From Ceratopteris richardii (lineage: Eukaryota; Streptophyta; Polypodiopsida; Polypodiales; Pteridaceae): a stretch of 64,000 nucleotides of DNA. The notes below the pieces were generated by a model. The model ran no database searches. It had not been told where the DNA came from and saw only the letters and a list, made by a program, of their open reading frames with translations. The stretch spans positions 183,313,118 to 183,377,117 of the forward strand of contig CM035413.1 of NCBI GenBank assembly GCA_020310875.1. Direction: 5' to 3'. The position numbers were made by a program, and so were the translations under genes. Below are positions 11,275-24,125 of this stretch, one piece after another; positions within the stretch are counted from its first letter, which is position 1; the number at the start of each line of letters is the position of its first letter.

Positions 11275-11812
11275 GAGAAGCTCCTCAAGGAATAGCAGAT
11301 GAACTACCCAATGCATACATGTTTAATGTTGAAATATTACTTGAATGAGCTAAGCCTATCATCCCTATTCTCACATTTGGACCCAAGAATCCTAGGATAA
11401 GGATCAACGAAGGAGAAATCACCAAGTCACAAAGATATCAAATAATAGCAGGAAGTATATATAAATAGGATGATCAGAAGATTCTCGCTTGTTGTGTAGA
11501 TGAATCAGAATACGCAAATTGGTTGCAATTAGCACATGTAGGTGCATTAAAGCGGCATCATTCAAAACATCGTACATTGCAGACTTTGCATAGACTAGGA
11601 GTATATTGGCCTTCTATGGAAGCAAATGTCTATAAGTTGTGCAACAAATGTCTTGTCTATTGTGAAGGACCACCGGTAGAACATGCCACATTATATCATA
11701 TTTCCCTCACACCAGAATGGAGTGAACATTTAGTGACATACTTGAGGATGAAAACATTCCCTCAAGGAATGACTTGAGCAAGACAATGAAGTCTAGAGCA
11801 GGAAGCTCAAGA
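11275..11812 (+). mobile_element. Gypsy fragment of the same family as the 46.9-62.6 kb element
   Basis: The encoded pieces LQLAHVGALKRHHSKHRTL, LHRLGVYWPSMEANVYK and PPVEHATLYHISLTPEWSEH align residue by residue with the region between RNase H and integrase in the giant element (near 53.1-53.7 kb). Only this interval is present. The piece is broken (a few breaks), lies in the opposite orientation to the neighbouring relic, and stops exactly where the next copia LTR begins (TGTTGGAAC at 11815). Confidence 0.85.
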
Positions 11813-11814
11813 CT

Positions 11815-14050
11815 GTTGGAACATCAAGCTTACACTATGCTTGAGGTGGATTTGATCTACATCAAAGGCTATCGCGTCAAAAGAATATCCGTTGGAGAGT
11901 TCTTTTTCATATGCTCATTTATTGTATTTTTTTGAGAAATTTTTGATGGTTCATTTACCGTTGTAAAAGCTTGAGCTTTACACATGTAAAGGTAGAAAGA
12001 TAGAGCCCAAATCCCAGAATTTGTGGTGGTTGAAGTTGCATTCAATCAAGCAATTAAATCACCTAAAAGTAGATCAAACTAGATCTTCACTTTTCCTAGA
12101 TTGTAGGAAAGTGAATTGATTCCCTCCAACAATCATTCCCACCTTCATTTGAATTCAAATCGACTTATAAAAGTCGTGGAACACTCCTAGAGTCGATATA
12201 AAGACTTGGAATTACTTGTACAATACATGGAAGCAATATACATACACTTGTGACCATCATTGTCTTGCTCGTTCAATTCTCTGCATCATCTTCTTCTCCA
12301 ACAATAATCTTGTAGAGGTTGCTGCTCTCTCTTCAGAAAGGTATTACTGTCTAGTTTATTCCTATAAATTTTCATAGAATTTGGTTTAGTAGATTGGGAG
12401 AAATCTGAGTTTTTCTGTCTCGGGGTCAATCTCTCCGTATTCCTGAAAAATAGGAAGTACTACCGGTGAATGTCGCATTCATTCCTATAGCATATTTTTC
12501 TTATTCCTTATACTTTTGTGCATTCCATACACTCAACCCTATTGCTATCACTCCCATAAAAGGATTTTTTCTAATTGTAATCACGCTGGTCGCTATGGGC
12601 ATTTGAAGTTCATTGTCTCTTCCATAGATAGTAATTTTTTTGAGCTGGTCGACCGGCGAACCTATCTGTTTTGTATCAACTCATTCTCCTTGATGCTCCA
12701 AAGTACATAGTGTGTTTCTTTGCACTTATTTCATGCCTATAAGGTCTATTTGAGTCTCCACAAGCTCAAGGGCTGGTCTTGTGCGGGTTGGCTTGACCAA
12801 ACTTCATCGCTTCGAAACACACTTTTCTACCTTCTACATGCTTCTCCAAGTTCTTTTAGTGGTATGAGAGCTAGATCAAGATGGGTGACGGCTTTCCCTC
12901 AATGATCGAGAAGCTTGATCGACACAACTACGTAGCTTGGCAAATCAGAATGGAGGCCTATTTTCAAGGTAGAAATCTTTATGGAATTGTAGCAGGTGAT
13001 GAAGCTATGCCTATTCCAAGATCCAAAGGAGGACCTACACAAGAGGAGACAGATAAGCCCACACTTTGGTGCGCAAAGGATGCTCAAGAAAGGTCGTACA
13101 TATTAAACTCTATCTCTGACTTTCTCCTTGGAGACTTTCTTTTCTGCTAGTACCAAAGCAAGAAAGAATCATCTTTGGAACGAGTTCAACCAAATGAAGA
13201 AGACACCTAAACAAACCATCACAGAGTTTGTTACCAAGGTCAAGGAGGTTGCGGATCAGTTAGCATCCATTGGAGAGCTGATTGAAGAAGAGGTCATCAT
13301 GAGGCAAATTCTCAACAGCATTCGAAGTGATAAGCAATGGCAATCCTTCACGACGGCTTATGATCTCATCATGGATGTGCAAACTCCAGACTTCAACATC
13401 TTTCTTGGACAACTCTTCAATCAAGAAACCAACAATAGCATAAAGGAAGGTAACTTTTATCATGGTAATTCAACGAGTGCTCTATATGCAGATAAGAAGG
13501 ATAAGAAGCAGAAAGGCAAGAAGAAAGAAGAAGATGAAGAAGAGACTTCTCAAGCCAACTTTGCAAGCAAGAGCAAGTGGAAAGGGAAGAAGAAAGGACC
13601 AAAGCAAGACAAACCCAAAGGTCAGAATGTTCAACCTTGTGCCATATGCGATAAGACCAACCACACCACTCAGAATTGTTGGTTCAATGGGAAGACCCAG
13701 AAAGGAAGTGGAAGAGGTGGATATGGCAGCAATAGAGGCAGAGGTGGACACAACTTCAACAATAACAATAGAAGCTATAATAGAAGGGACTACAACAATT
13801 ATTCAGAAGATCAACCACATGAAGCCTCATTGCTTCTTATGAATCTAAGCCACAAAGAAGGTAAAGAAGATGATCATTTGTTCTACATAGATTTAGGATG
13901 TTCGAATCATGTTGCAAGCAACATTGCTCTTCTATCTGATTTGGAAAGTCCAAAGCATAGACATGAAGTGCAAACAGGGGATGACATGAAGCACAATGTG
14001 GAGAAGATTGTTAATGTCAAAGCTTCCAATGGCAGGACAAACATTCTAAG
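11815..14050 (+). mobile_element. 5' part of a Ty1/copia element: LTR, primer site, gag, protease start
   Basis: A candidate 5' LTR begins TGTTGGAACATC and runs to about 12850, with a TATA-like TTATAAAAG near 12164. The primer site TGGTATGAGAGC (12860-12871) resembles the initiator tRNA-Met site. Gag follows from 12881 (MGDGFPSMIEKLDRHNYVAW), with a zinc knuckle CAICDKTNHTTQNC near 13640 and the start of the aspartic protease (FYIDLGCSNHVASN near 13880). Then copia similarity ends abruptly in a different, spliced gene. Fossil: truncated at its 3' side, with about one break in the visible coding part; no 3' LTR or integrase/RT. It interrupts the gypsy fragment on its left. Confidence 0.85.
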
Positions 14051-14059
14051 TAAGGTTCA

Positions 14060-15205
14060 ACAGTTGTCATTGAAGAGATCAACCGTCAGGTCACTCATGA
14101 TCATGAAACTAGAACTGCAGCAAATAGTGAGGAGGAGAGGAAAAAGCAGGGATTATTTACAGAGGAAAGTGTCATCTTAACCCAGATTCAAAAGTTACAG
14201 AAAGCAAATAAAGAGCTCCTTAAGAAAGGAGATGTTGAAATATCAGATTGTGTGGTCAACATTTCACTCAAGTATATCTAGAGGCCTTAAAGTGCTCTTG
14301 TTTTGCTTAATTTTCTAGTTCCTTAGCTGAATTTTTATTTCTTGATTTGTAGGGTTCTTCTTCAACAATGTGAGGAAGCAGTTCAAAGAAAAGTTTTTAT
14401 TTTAGATCCTCTTGTGACACAGTGTGTTTTGCATAAACATGGAGATGCCAAGTCCTTTCTACATAATTTTACAGGAGAGGTAGAATGTGTTATCTACCCA
14501 TATATTGAAAAGTAAGTATTCATCGTCATTTTGGAAAGATATTTGTTTGATTTAAGAAATTATGTTTACATGCAACTCATTGGCAGGGGCCATTGGAGTT
14601 TGATTATTGTTGACTTCAATGCATATCAAGCTCTTTTCCTCAATTCTCTTCAATCACAACATGGGAATTGCAAAGTGTAAGTTGCTATACATTTTGTTGT
14701 TCTCTATTTAAAAGCCATGCCATCCATTCTGATTTTTACTTTACAATGCAGTGCTGCAAAGCTTCTCAAGATGCATATTGATCAGAATTTTCCTGGAATT
14801 GCTAAAATGAATGAACAAAAGCAATTTGAATACATACAAATTCATGTGCCATTGTAGAGAGAATCAACATCATGTGGCTGGAGAGTGATTGCAAATGCTG
14901 TAAGATTCTTGGAAAGAAGGTTTTATAGTCCTGAATTGAATTTATCAGACTACCCAGATGCATGGATCATCTTGATCAGAGAGAGAGCAATAAATGGCAT
15001 CATGAAACATGCAATCTACCCCTATGATCCAGACTCACCTCCACCCCCTCCACCTGATAAAAAAAAGTTTGAAGAAAAAAAGAAAGGGCTTCCTCTTCAC
15101 TCACCATTAAAGCATGGGACCAACAAAAAGAGTCAAGCTGAAAGCTCCAAAAAGGGACAGAAGCAGCAGAGAAAACAGGGCTCCAAAAAGGATAGAAAGG
15201 GTTGA
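14060..15205 (+). pseudogene. Ulp1/C48-like cysteine protease gene, spliced; 5' end lost, nonsense at the catalytic-site Gln position
   Basis: C48 (Ulp1/SENP) enzymes cleave SUMO-type tags; plant mobile elements often carry relatives. Exons: from about 14060 to 14271 (coiled region, ILTQIQKLQKANKELLKKGD, then DVEISDCVVNISLK), 14353-14511 (RKVFILDPLVTQCVLHKHGD), 14587-14676 (KGHWSLIIVDF, the His and Asp of the triad) and 14752-15205 (VPL, stop, RESTSCGWRVIANAVRF with the Cys). Borders are GT-AG and phase is kept. The stop (TAG, 14855-14857) stands where the family has the oxyanion-hole Gln (CAG), so it looks like a single C-to-T change. The tail is Pro- then Lys-rich (DSPPPPPPDKKKFEEKKK) and ends with TGA. 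The 5' side is cut off by copia sequence. Host paralogue or transposon cargo: undecided. Confidence 0.75.
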
Positions 15206-16695
15206 ATCATTTTTGAGTCTTAGATTGAAATCTATTGTAAAACCAACATAGGTTGGAAGATTTATTTATGTACAAATTGTATGTACTTATGTGAATCTTC
15301 ATCTGGAAGATGGTCATTGTAACCATATTTATTTGCCTTTACAATATTTATATGCCTTGAGAAATATACAGTTGTATTGAACCTCTTGAGAGTTAAACAA
15401 AAGTTCATTGCATGGTCCAATGAAATTTGTTCGTGTCACAAATATGACTGCATTGTGGGTTTCTTACTTCATTCTTGTTGGAAAGTTTAAATTAGAGAAG
15501 ATACAGAAGAACATAATGAATAAAGAGGACATGACCGATACAAGCGATACGAGGAATTGAAGAATTTTGGATTGCCCCTATCGCTTGCATCGTCCGTATT
15601 ATCTATTTCAACATAGGATCCCCTTTTAGCAACCTTGCATGAGATGAGCTGTTGCTAGTTGTTTTTATACTCATGAGTCAAATCTTTACGGAAGGTCACT
15701 TGTTGAAGTCTCTCGCGATAGTTTGCTAACACGACCGATCTAAGTGATAAGGGCCATCCGACAAGTTCAGATTGCACTAGTCGCTTGCATCGGTCGTCTT
15801 CTCTTATCTTGTCTCCTCTGTTTTATGCCTTAAGTCATGCTCTTCATATTTTGAAATATCAAACCTTGGATTGGAATTTGCACTAGGTTCTCCACCCTCT
15901 CTTATATTACTTGTTATGTGTACCATGATATTTTCTCTTGCATTACTTGAGGACAGAAAAGATGGATAGAATCAAATTATTTAATTGAGACTAATGTGCA
16001 CCTTTGATAGACTATAATAATTAAATTGAAATTAGATATTGAATTCTAGATCTCTTTTTCATCTAGAATGATCTTATGCAAGCTCCTGTATAATTATTTC
16101 TTAGTTCGAACCTCATCAAAATGTTAAGATTAAAAAAAAATGCCAATATGAGTTTAGATGAAGGGGAATAATTGAAGTCATCAATTCACTCTTGCAAATA
16201 AAAATCAATGGAAATATGAAATAAGTAACCTAAAAAATATCTAAGAATGTCTTGGTTTATATTCTTATCATTGTACAATAAGAACCTCATCAAAATCTTG
16301 AAAGTAAATTAAAAAATGCAAATATGAGTATAGACATTTAAAATTCATAATTTAACACACATTCTTTGTCACCATGCTACAAAGAAAATTCAATGGAAGT
16401 ATCAATAGAAGCTTCTATTAGAGGAAGATACATTATGTAAGAATGTCAGGGTTAACTTGTTACAATCTTAAGGGTTGGAACTTAATCACCCTTGGTGGCA
16501 GGCAACTTACGCAAGATAATGATTTCTCTGATCTAATGTTAACTATTGCATCATCAATTGAGAATGTACACTGAGATGATACCTCATCAAGGTATTCTAG
16601 GAACTCCCTTACATTTCTGAGATTCCAATTTGCAGTGACAATTATTTTCCTTGATTGAAAATATTCATAAGCTTTTTCTTCTCGTCCCAAAATTA
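15206..16695. other. Non-coding stretch: 3' flank of the Ulp1-like gene and two local duplications
   Basis: No coding region recognised. Two duplications are visible. A 200-bp period repeats GACCGATACAAGCGATA... and CTATCGCTTGCATCGTCC (about 15530-15605 and 15730-15800), each unit having imperfect inverted arms. A period of about 174 bp repeats AACCTCATCAAAAT...AATATGAGT (about 16110 and 16284). A short minus-strand reading frame at 16460-16690 is not recognised. Confidence 0.5.
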
Positions 16696-16854
16696 CCCTT
16701 TGTATTGCTCAAAATCCTTTGGAGTTCCCTTGGTTTCCTAGTCCCTTCAATTTGAAAGAAGCTTTCCAATGAGCTATAGAGCTCAAAAAATAGACTTTTT
16801 ATGAAAAAGTTATGTCAAATTAGGCTCTAGGGGGTCAAAACAGGCAAACAGGAA

Positions 16855-17660
16855 GTTATGAGAAAATCATAATTTTGACTGAAAATCGCGATCTTGAGAC
16901 AACTTGGCAATCATGATTTTCACTAAGAATCGCGATCTTGAACAACCACAAAAAAGTGATCCTGAGAGACAATCGTGAAAAATGTGATCCTAAAAGAGAA
17001 TTGTGAAAAACACCATCCTGACAAAGAATCCCAAAAAAAGTGATCCTAATAGAGAATCGTGAAAAAAGCGATCCTGACAGAGAATCCTGAAAAACGTGAT
17101 TTTGACAAAGAATCATGAAAAGCACAATTCTCATAGAGAATCATGTTTTGTGAAAATTGCAATTTTGAGAATAACCAGCAAATCCTGATTTTGGACTGAA
17201 AATCGTGTTTTGTCAAAATCGTGTTCTTGACCTAAAAATTGTGATTTTGATTGAAAATTGTGTTTTTGCTTAGAATCGTGTTCTTGACCTAAAAATCACA
17301 ATTTTGGTTGAAAATTGTGTTGTGCTCAGAATCGTGTTTTTGACTTGAAAATTACGATTTTGATTGAAAATCGTGTTTTTGCTCAGAATCATGTTTTTGA
17401 CCTAAAAATCACGATTTTGATTGAAAATCGTGTTTTCTGAGAATCGCCAAAAAATCACGATTCGAAGAATGACCAGAGAATCGTGTTTTTTAAAAACTTA
17501 GAGAATCGCGATTTTGAGCACAACCTGAGAATCACAATTTTGAGAATGACTAATAAATCATGTTCTCTTTTTAGAAAGCTTTTAGGCGAGAAGTTTTAGA
17601 ACTAAGAAAATCATGATTAAAGAATTGAATTTTCACAGAATTGTGATTTTTTGAGATTTT
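16855..17660. repeat. Degenerate palindromic array with AATCGCGATT / AAAATCGTGTTTT units
   Basis: Dozens of short units such as GAAAATCGTG, AAAAATCACGATTTTGA and AGAATCGCGATTTTGA alternate with TTGACCTAAA spacers. The core is ATCGCGAT, or its C-to-T decayed forms ATCACGAT and ATCGTGAT. It occupies the same place in the gypsy leader as the ATCGCGATCGAC array at 61.02-61.62 kb. Confidence 0.8.
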
Positions 17661-17742
17661 TGGCAGGAACTTTGAATTTCAATGCCGAGGCATGTGCGTC
17701 AAGCATAGGGTCATGGAAATCACAAAAACTTGGACACACTAG

Positions 17743-17743
17743 C

Positions 17744-17835
<92 letters not shown>

Positions 17836-17845
17836 CTCTCTCTCC
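17743..17845. repeat. TC dinucleotide microsatellite
   Basis: About 100 bases of nearly pure CT, at the position where the related leader at 61.73 kb has a much shorter CTCTCGCTCTCTCTC stretch. Locally expanded. Confidence 0.95.
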
Positions 17846-18646
17846 CCTCCTTGCACACCCACGAATGAAAAATGAGGTGAAAACGTGGAAGATCTAGTGA
17901 AAAACAAAAAATTTCTCTGAAGATGAAGATGGAAGAAGATGGAGATGGTGAGGATAATGAAGATGGAGAAAAAAATTAGAAAAAAAATAACAAAAAATGT
18001 CTAGTTTTTACCTTCCAATGTCGCAAATCTACGATCTTACCATCACAACACTCGTCCTTGAAGCTCTCTCCCTCTGGTATGAAGACCATGAGCAAGTGAA
18101 GGCTCACGTGCATGAGTGAAAGCACACAAGCATGCACACACATACACACACACACACAATAAGATCAAAGAGAGGAACAATGGAAAGCTTTGATTACAAA
18201 AGAACTCTCTTACAAAGCTTCAAACTCTAACAAGCCAACTCTCTAACAAGCCAACTCTCTAACAAGCTAACCCCAAAAATGACCTCTTTAGCTCTTTTTA
18301 TAGTTTTTGGACTCGTTTTAGAGCTGTCGAGACCTAGTGTTTGGCATAGTTAAAAATTAGGTTCTAGGGCTTATTTGGGGGCTAAAGCAGAGTATAAAAA
18401 TTATAAATTGGTAGGATGATACTTCTTATACGCCTCAAGCTTGAGGACTCCTGGGCTTGAAGAAAATGGAGTTACAAAAAGGTGAAATGATATTTACAAT
18501 GGTTTGAGTGATCAAAATCGCTATTTTTGTAGGGGATTCTTTTGAAAATTTTACATACACTTCTTGGAGCTCCCTACTTGCTCCTTCTTGTGTGTCCACT
18601 TCTTTGACATGTTCTTGCGCCTCGTTCCTGACCTTGAGTGCTAACA

Positions 18647-19024
18647 ACCTTTTCTACTACCCTGCAGCAAAAATATGATTTATCTACCTTAAAAACTGAC
18701 TCAAATCACCTAAACTTTTAGCCACACTTAGTATGATTCATAAGATTTCCAACAAGCTATAGAAAATCTCAAATGGATCTATATAGGTCAGTCAACTATA
18801 TGATACAAACTATGCAAAGATGTAAGATATGGAGAAATTAGGGTTATAGAGATACACCAATTTCTCTACACATAAAAATGATTTCATGAAGATCTCTTGA
18901 AAAAATTAAGATACATATATGAGCTATAGAATGCACTTTAAATTTCTTGAATTGGATATGTACACAAGGAGCTACAACTATTATAAGGAGACTATGTCCA
19001 TACGTACAAGAGACTTGAGGGGGT
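18647..19024. other. Sequence between two mobile elements, possibly the interrupted LTR of the copia at 24.5-26.5 kb
   Basis: No coding signal. Removing the inserted copia element (19025-24503) joins this stretch to 24509 onward. There, text up to CAACA at 24785, followed by a CTCCCTGCC purine/pyrimidine tract, looks like the outer edge of a 3' LTR on the minus strand. That this stretch belongs to that LTR is inferred from position only. Confidence 0.3.
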
Positions 19025-19398
19025 TGTCACGAGGAAGGAGATAAGGAAGAGAGCTCACACACATACTCTCACAATCAAAGAGAAGCACACACTCAGATTG
19101 AGGCAAGGAAGAATTATCTTCTTCTTCTATTACATAAAAAGCAATGTACAAGAATGACATAAAACAAGAATACAACAAGTGCAATATATAAAGTCTAGTA
19201 CATAAGGGAAAACCTAATGTCCGTGAACGAGTGAGCTAGCAAGAACCAAATGTGCCATCACTCTCAGTAGATAAATCTAATAAAGCTTAATGAAGTATCC
19301 CTAGCATATATCGATGTGACCACTATACATATCAGAGAAACAAAAAAACTGATACGTGTCATCCTGGATAATCACATGTTGAGCTTGATATCTCAACA
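19025..19398 (-). repeat. 3' LTR of the 19.0-24.5 kb copia element
   Basis: Begins TGTCACGAGG and ends TCTCAACA on the plus strand. It is collinear with 24126-24503 apart from small differences, and is followed inward by the polypurine tract. Confidence 0.93.
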
Positions 19399-22300
19399 CT
19401 CCCCCTCATGCTCAATGTCATATCCTGTAATCCAAGCATCTCCCAAAACTTCTTCAACTTCTCAGCTCCAAGTGCTTTGGTGAAAATATCAACAACTTGC
19501 TCATCTATTCTCACATAAACAAGATCAATATCACCTACTAATACCTTCTCTTTGATGAAGTGATAATGTACCTTGATATGCTTTGTTCTAGCATGAAAAA
19601 CAGGGTTCCGTGCTAGTTGTATGCTTCTAAGATTATCACAATAGATAGTGATAGGCTTTTGCACTTCCACACCTAAATCTACAAGTAGCATCTTGAGCCA
19701 TGATGCCTCACATGCTGCCATTGTAGCACCTCTATCCTCAGCCTTTGTACTCAAGAAAGCAACAGTTGGTTGCTTCTTGCTGCTCCATGTAATAGTTGCA
19801 CCTCCAAGTGAGAATAGAAAGCCACTAGTAGATCTTCTATCAGGAGTACTACCAACCCAATCTGCATCAGTATATCCATGAACCTCCAAATGTACACCAA
19901 CTTCATAAAACAATGCATAATCCAAAGTAGCACTCACATAACATAGAGTGCATCTCAGAGCATCCAAATGTGACTTCTTAGGGACCTGCATAAACTGACT
20001 TTCAAGTCCAACGATATAGCTTAAATTAGGCCTTGTAACTGTTAGATATATAAGACTTCCGACAATTTTCCTATACATATTAGCATTTTCCAGTGCTTCA
20101 CCTGACATAGTATCCAACTTCAAATTCTGATCTAATGGCATAGAAACTGGCTTACAATCAGCCATGCCATACTTTTGCAGCATATTCAAGGCATATTGCC
20201 TTTGTGACATCCATATACCTATTTTTGTATGTATAAACTCAATGCCCAAGAAATAGTGCAGCACACCAAGATCTTTCATGTCGAATTCTTGCATAAGACG
20301 TTGCTTTACCTCTTTAATGCTTTCTTCATTATCACCACCTACAATAAGTCATCAACATAAATAGTCATAATTGTGATGCCATCATCACCCTTCCTTGCAT
20401 ATAGTGAATGATCTGCATCACACCCAGAAAACCCAATGGTGGTTAAGTAATCAGCAATGCTTGCATGCCATGCACGAGGAGCTTGCTTCAGTCCATACAA
20501 AGCCTTTTGCAACCTGCAAACATATTCTGGATGTTTGAATCTTCATATCCTTGTGGTTGGTCCCTGTATACTTCTTCCTCTAACTCACCATGTAAAAAAG
20601 CATTCTTCACATCCATCTGATGCAAACTCCATCCTTTTGTTATAGCTAATGCAATGTTCTGATAGTAGACATTTTAGCTATAGGGCTGAATGTTTCCTCA
20701 TAATCAATGACATATTTCTATGCATATCCTTTTGCTACCAATCGTGGTTTGTACTTGCTTATGGTACCATCAACATTGTGCTTTACCTTGTAAACCCACT
20801 TGTAGCCTATGGGTTTCTCTCCTCGCGACAACGGAACTAGCTTCCATGTTTCGTTTCCATAAAGTGCAGCCATCTCCTCATCCATAGCTTTTTCCCAATC
20901 TGCATTGCATCTTCAAAACAAGAAGATTCAGCATCTTGTATTACCTTTGTCATGTAGGCACAATGAGGAGCCATGTAACTATCAAAGGTTAATCGTTGTA
21001 TAGAATTCCGCATCCTCCCAGATCTTCTTGGTCCTGGGTCACTTCTCCTTGTATCATCTGTATGTGGCTTTCTAACTCCTGAAGTCTTCACAGAGGGCAA
21101 TCCAAGTTCCTCATCAAGAATCTTTTTTGAACCACTTGAATCTCCATCAACGTCTTCAAAACCTGCACATGTTTTATGACTAACAGAAAGATTTTCTTTA
21201 CCGTTCTTGGATGTATTTGATGAATTTGCTAGACTAAAATTTCCATGCAATCTTCCACTCCATGGATTTGAGTTGGAACTATTGCTTGGTGACGCATCTG
21301 GTCCACTCAAAGTTTGAGATTCTGCACTTGATTTTTCAACATTTTCTTTGTCATTCATTTCAAGATTTAGTCCTCCTTTGGCATCTGCATAGAAGCTTGA
21401 CATTTCATCAAATACCACATCTTTTCTCACCTTCACCTATCATATGAGTGGGCTATAACATTTATATCCGTTTTTCTCAAGGGAGTATCTAACGAAGACA
21501 CACTTTTCTGCTTTTGGATCAAGCTTCATCCTCAATTCATCTAGAACATGTACATATGCAATACAGCCAAAAAACTTTCTGATGTGATAAGTTCGGTTTT
21601 TTATGTGTAAACTTCTCTTTAGGTGTAACTTGATGTATAGGAGAATTTGGAGTTCTGTTCATGATGTATATAGCAGTATGAACAACTTCTACCCAATAAC
21701 AATAAGGCATATTCTTCTCACCCATCAAGGCTCTTGCTATTTCTGCAATATGTCTATTTTTGCATTCAGCAACACCATTCTGTTGTGGTGTGTACTTGCA
21801 TAAAAATTGACATAGAATTGCATGACTTTTTTGAAAATTATTGAACTCATTTGACATGTATTCACCTCCTCCATCATATCTTAATGTCTGAATATACTTC
21901 CCTGCCTGATTTTCCACCATAGCTTTAAAATTCTAAAAGTGAGTGAATACCTCACTCTTCTCTTTCATGAAATAGACCCACACTTTCCGTGTATGGTCAT
22001 CAATTAAAGTAACATAAAACCTGCAACCAGCCATAGATGTGGTCTTTGCAGGACCCCAAACATTTTTATGTACTATTTCTAGAACATTCTCACTAACATG
22101 CTTGTCATGCGAAAACAATGATCTTGACTGTTTACCAAATTGACATACTGCACATACCTTTTGCATCTCTGCAACCTTCAAATTTGGTAGTCCATGGACA
22201 ATCTCCTTTGACTGCATCAATTTCAGCCTTTGCAAGCTTGCATGTCCAATCCATTTGTGTCAGATCTCTATATCAACAATAACTCCTGCACCTTTTGCAA

Positions 22301-24125
22301 ACATGGTTGCATTCATTTTAGGAATTTTCACATTTAAGGTGAACATCCTACCCACTTTGTTTCCTTTGCCAATCAATCTTCCATACCATTTATGTTCTTC
22401 TACATATAACCCATCAGCATTCAACCTGACTTGTAATCCCTACTCAACCATTTGTCCAACAGAAACAAGTTTCTTTGTTATATTTGGAACATGTAGCATA
22501 TCAGCAAGGTGTTTTACCTTCCCGTCCTCCATAGACGATGCTATGTCTCTTGTATGCTCGATAGGGTGTGATGTGGTATCATCTGTTTCAACATATCTAG
22601 GAACTGGCAATTTCTACAAAGTACTAAACCATTCCACATGAATGGTCATGTGATTTGAAGCACCTGAATCAACATACCAGAAATTATCATTCGATTTTGA
22701 AACACGAGCATACATCCTATTCATCATGTGATGTTGAACCATGAACAACTTCTTAGAATCATCTACACTTGTGGATGCATAGTTGTTTTGCTACCTTCTA
22801 TTATTTTGATTCTTTAACCTTCAATCACGTTCAAAGTATCTAGGTTTACCACAATTCGGGCATCCTTTACTATCATTACCTGAATCATTTCTTTGGAAAT
22901 TCGTGTGACCTTTTTGGTTCCCCCTGCCTCGAACCTGTCCTCTTCCTCCTGCATGATTTTGTTGTTGACCTTGGTCTTGGTTACTGTTTCCTTTTCCACT
23001 TCTAAAACCTCTACCTCTGCCTCTTCCTCTGTCAGAGTAGAATACCTGTTTAGAACTGGGCTTTCCTTGGGAGTTTGAATCCTCACCAAGATTCTTTTCT
23101 TCAATAATCAACATGGATACCAAATCAACAAAATTTGGAATATCTTCTCTAGTCTGTATAGAGGTTTTGAATTGCTTATATGGAGCTCCTAAACCACAAA
23201 GGTACACTTCTGCCTTACATCATCATCTACATTCATGCCAATAGATTCAAGTGACTCACATATGCTTTTGATTTTCAGAGTGTAGTCACTAACCGACATG
23301 CTCTTTTTCTCCAATGTATGCAACTCGTTCTTGAGTTGCAATTTCCATGCCTTTCTATTGGTCTCATACAAAGTGACCAAACTGTTCCAAGCCTCTCTCA
23401 GAGTCTTGGCATCCTATATGTGTCCAATCATGCTATCCTGTATGTTAATAGATAGCCAATACATTACCTTTTGTGCTCCTTGATTCCATTCCTCATATGC
23501 TCTTAACTATTCTGTAGTCTGATTCCTCTCTAGCAACTGCGAAGCATTGTCATTCTCTCTTTCAGTGTACTTCCATTAGCCTTTTCCCATCAGGAAATTC
23601 GTCATTCTGAATCTCCAAGCATGGAAGTTGTTCTTGTCCAGCTTATCCCTCATAAGCTGACTCATTCCATCTGTGTTTGCCATTTCTGGAGCAATTCACA
23701 ACACTACAAAACACTACAAGAAGCACTTCTGCTTGAACACTATCGCACTATGATGTGAGAGTTCCATCTACATAGTTTTTGTGTATCAACAATACACAGA
23801 ATTGCTTGAAATTTTGGATCTGGAATATGTGAGTGTTGTCAAACACGAGGCAAGTTACAGTTTCTGAAACTGACCTGGTTTTTTTGTGAGCCCCACCTTG
23901 GGGGCTTGAAACGGAGGTCAAGATGGATCCGAAACTTTGATCTAACAAAAATGAGTGACCCTAAAGGGATAAATCACGAAAATATTTTGAGGTCTTCTAC
24001 CTTCACGTCAATTTTTGTAGAAAATGGAGGTCCTTTGTGAATCACATTTTCTCCATGCCTTGCTACATACTCTTCATCGTCGCCTTCTCCACGAGCTCTC
24101 TATAGCCAACGTGGCTCTAATACCA

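Larger units (their letters stand above)
16700..18646 (-). mobile_element. Gypsy leader + 5' LTR fragment, same family as the 46.9-62.6 kb element
   Basis: The stretch is collinear with 60.69-62.63 kb. Shared blocks include GAGCTTTCCAACAAGC-type text followed by TAGAGCTCAAAAAAT, a palindromic array, a GAAGATGGAGATGG block, TCTTACCATCACA, TATGAAGACC, CATGCACACACATACACACA, TTTTTATAGTTTTTG and TTAAAAATTAGGTTC. It ends at CTAACA (18646), matching the LTR edge TGCTAACA at 62633. The primer-site/LTR-junction part is missing and no coding sequence remains. Truncated fossil. Confidence 0.8.

Noticed and set aside
14352-15205. Adenovirus/Polinton-type protease as an explanation for the C48-like gene
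   Set aside because: No capsid, ATPase or protein-primed polymerase nearby, introns are present, and the GHWSLIIVDF form fits the plant Ulp1 family better.
16460-16690. A 76-residue minus-strand reading frame
   Set aside because: No family resemblance and no splice or promoter context; left as unrecognised.
23700-23725. CACTACAA words resembling a CACTA terminus
   Set aside because: They lie inside the leader of the complete-ended copia element, with no subterminal repeats or partner end.
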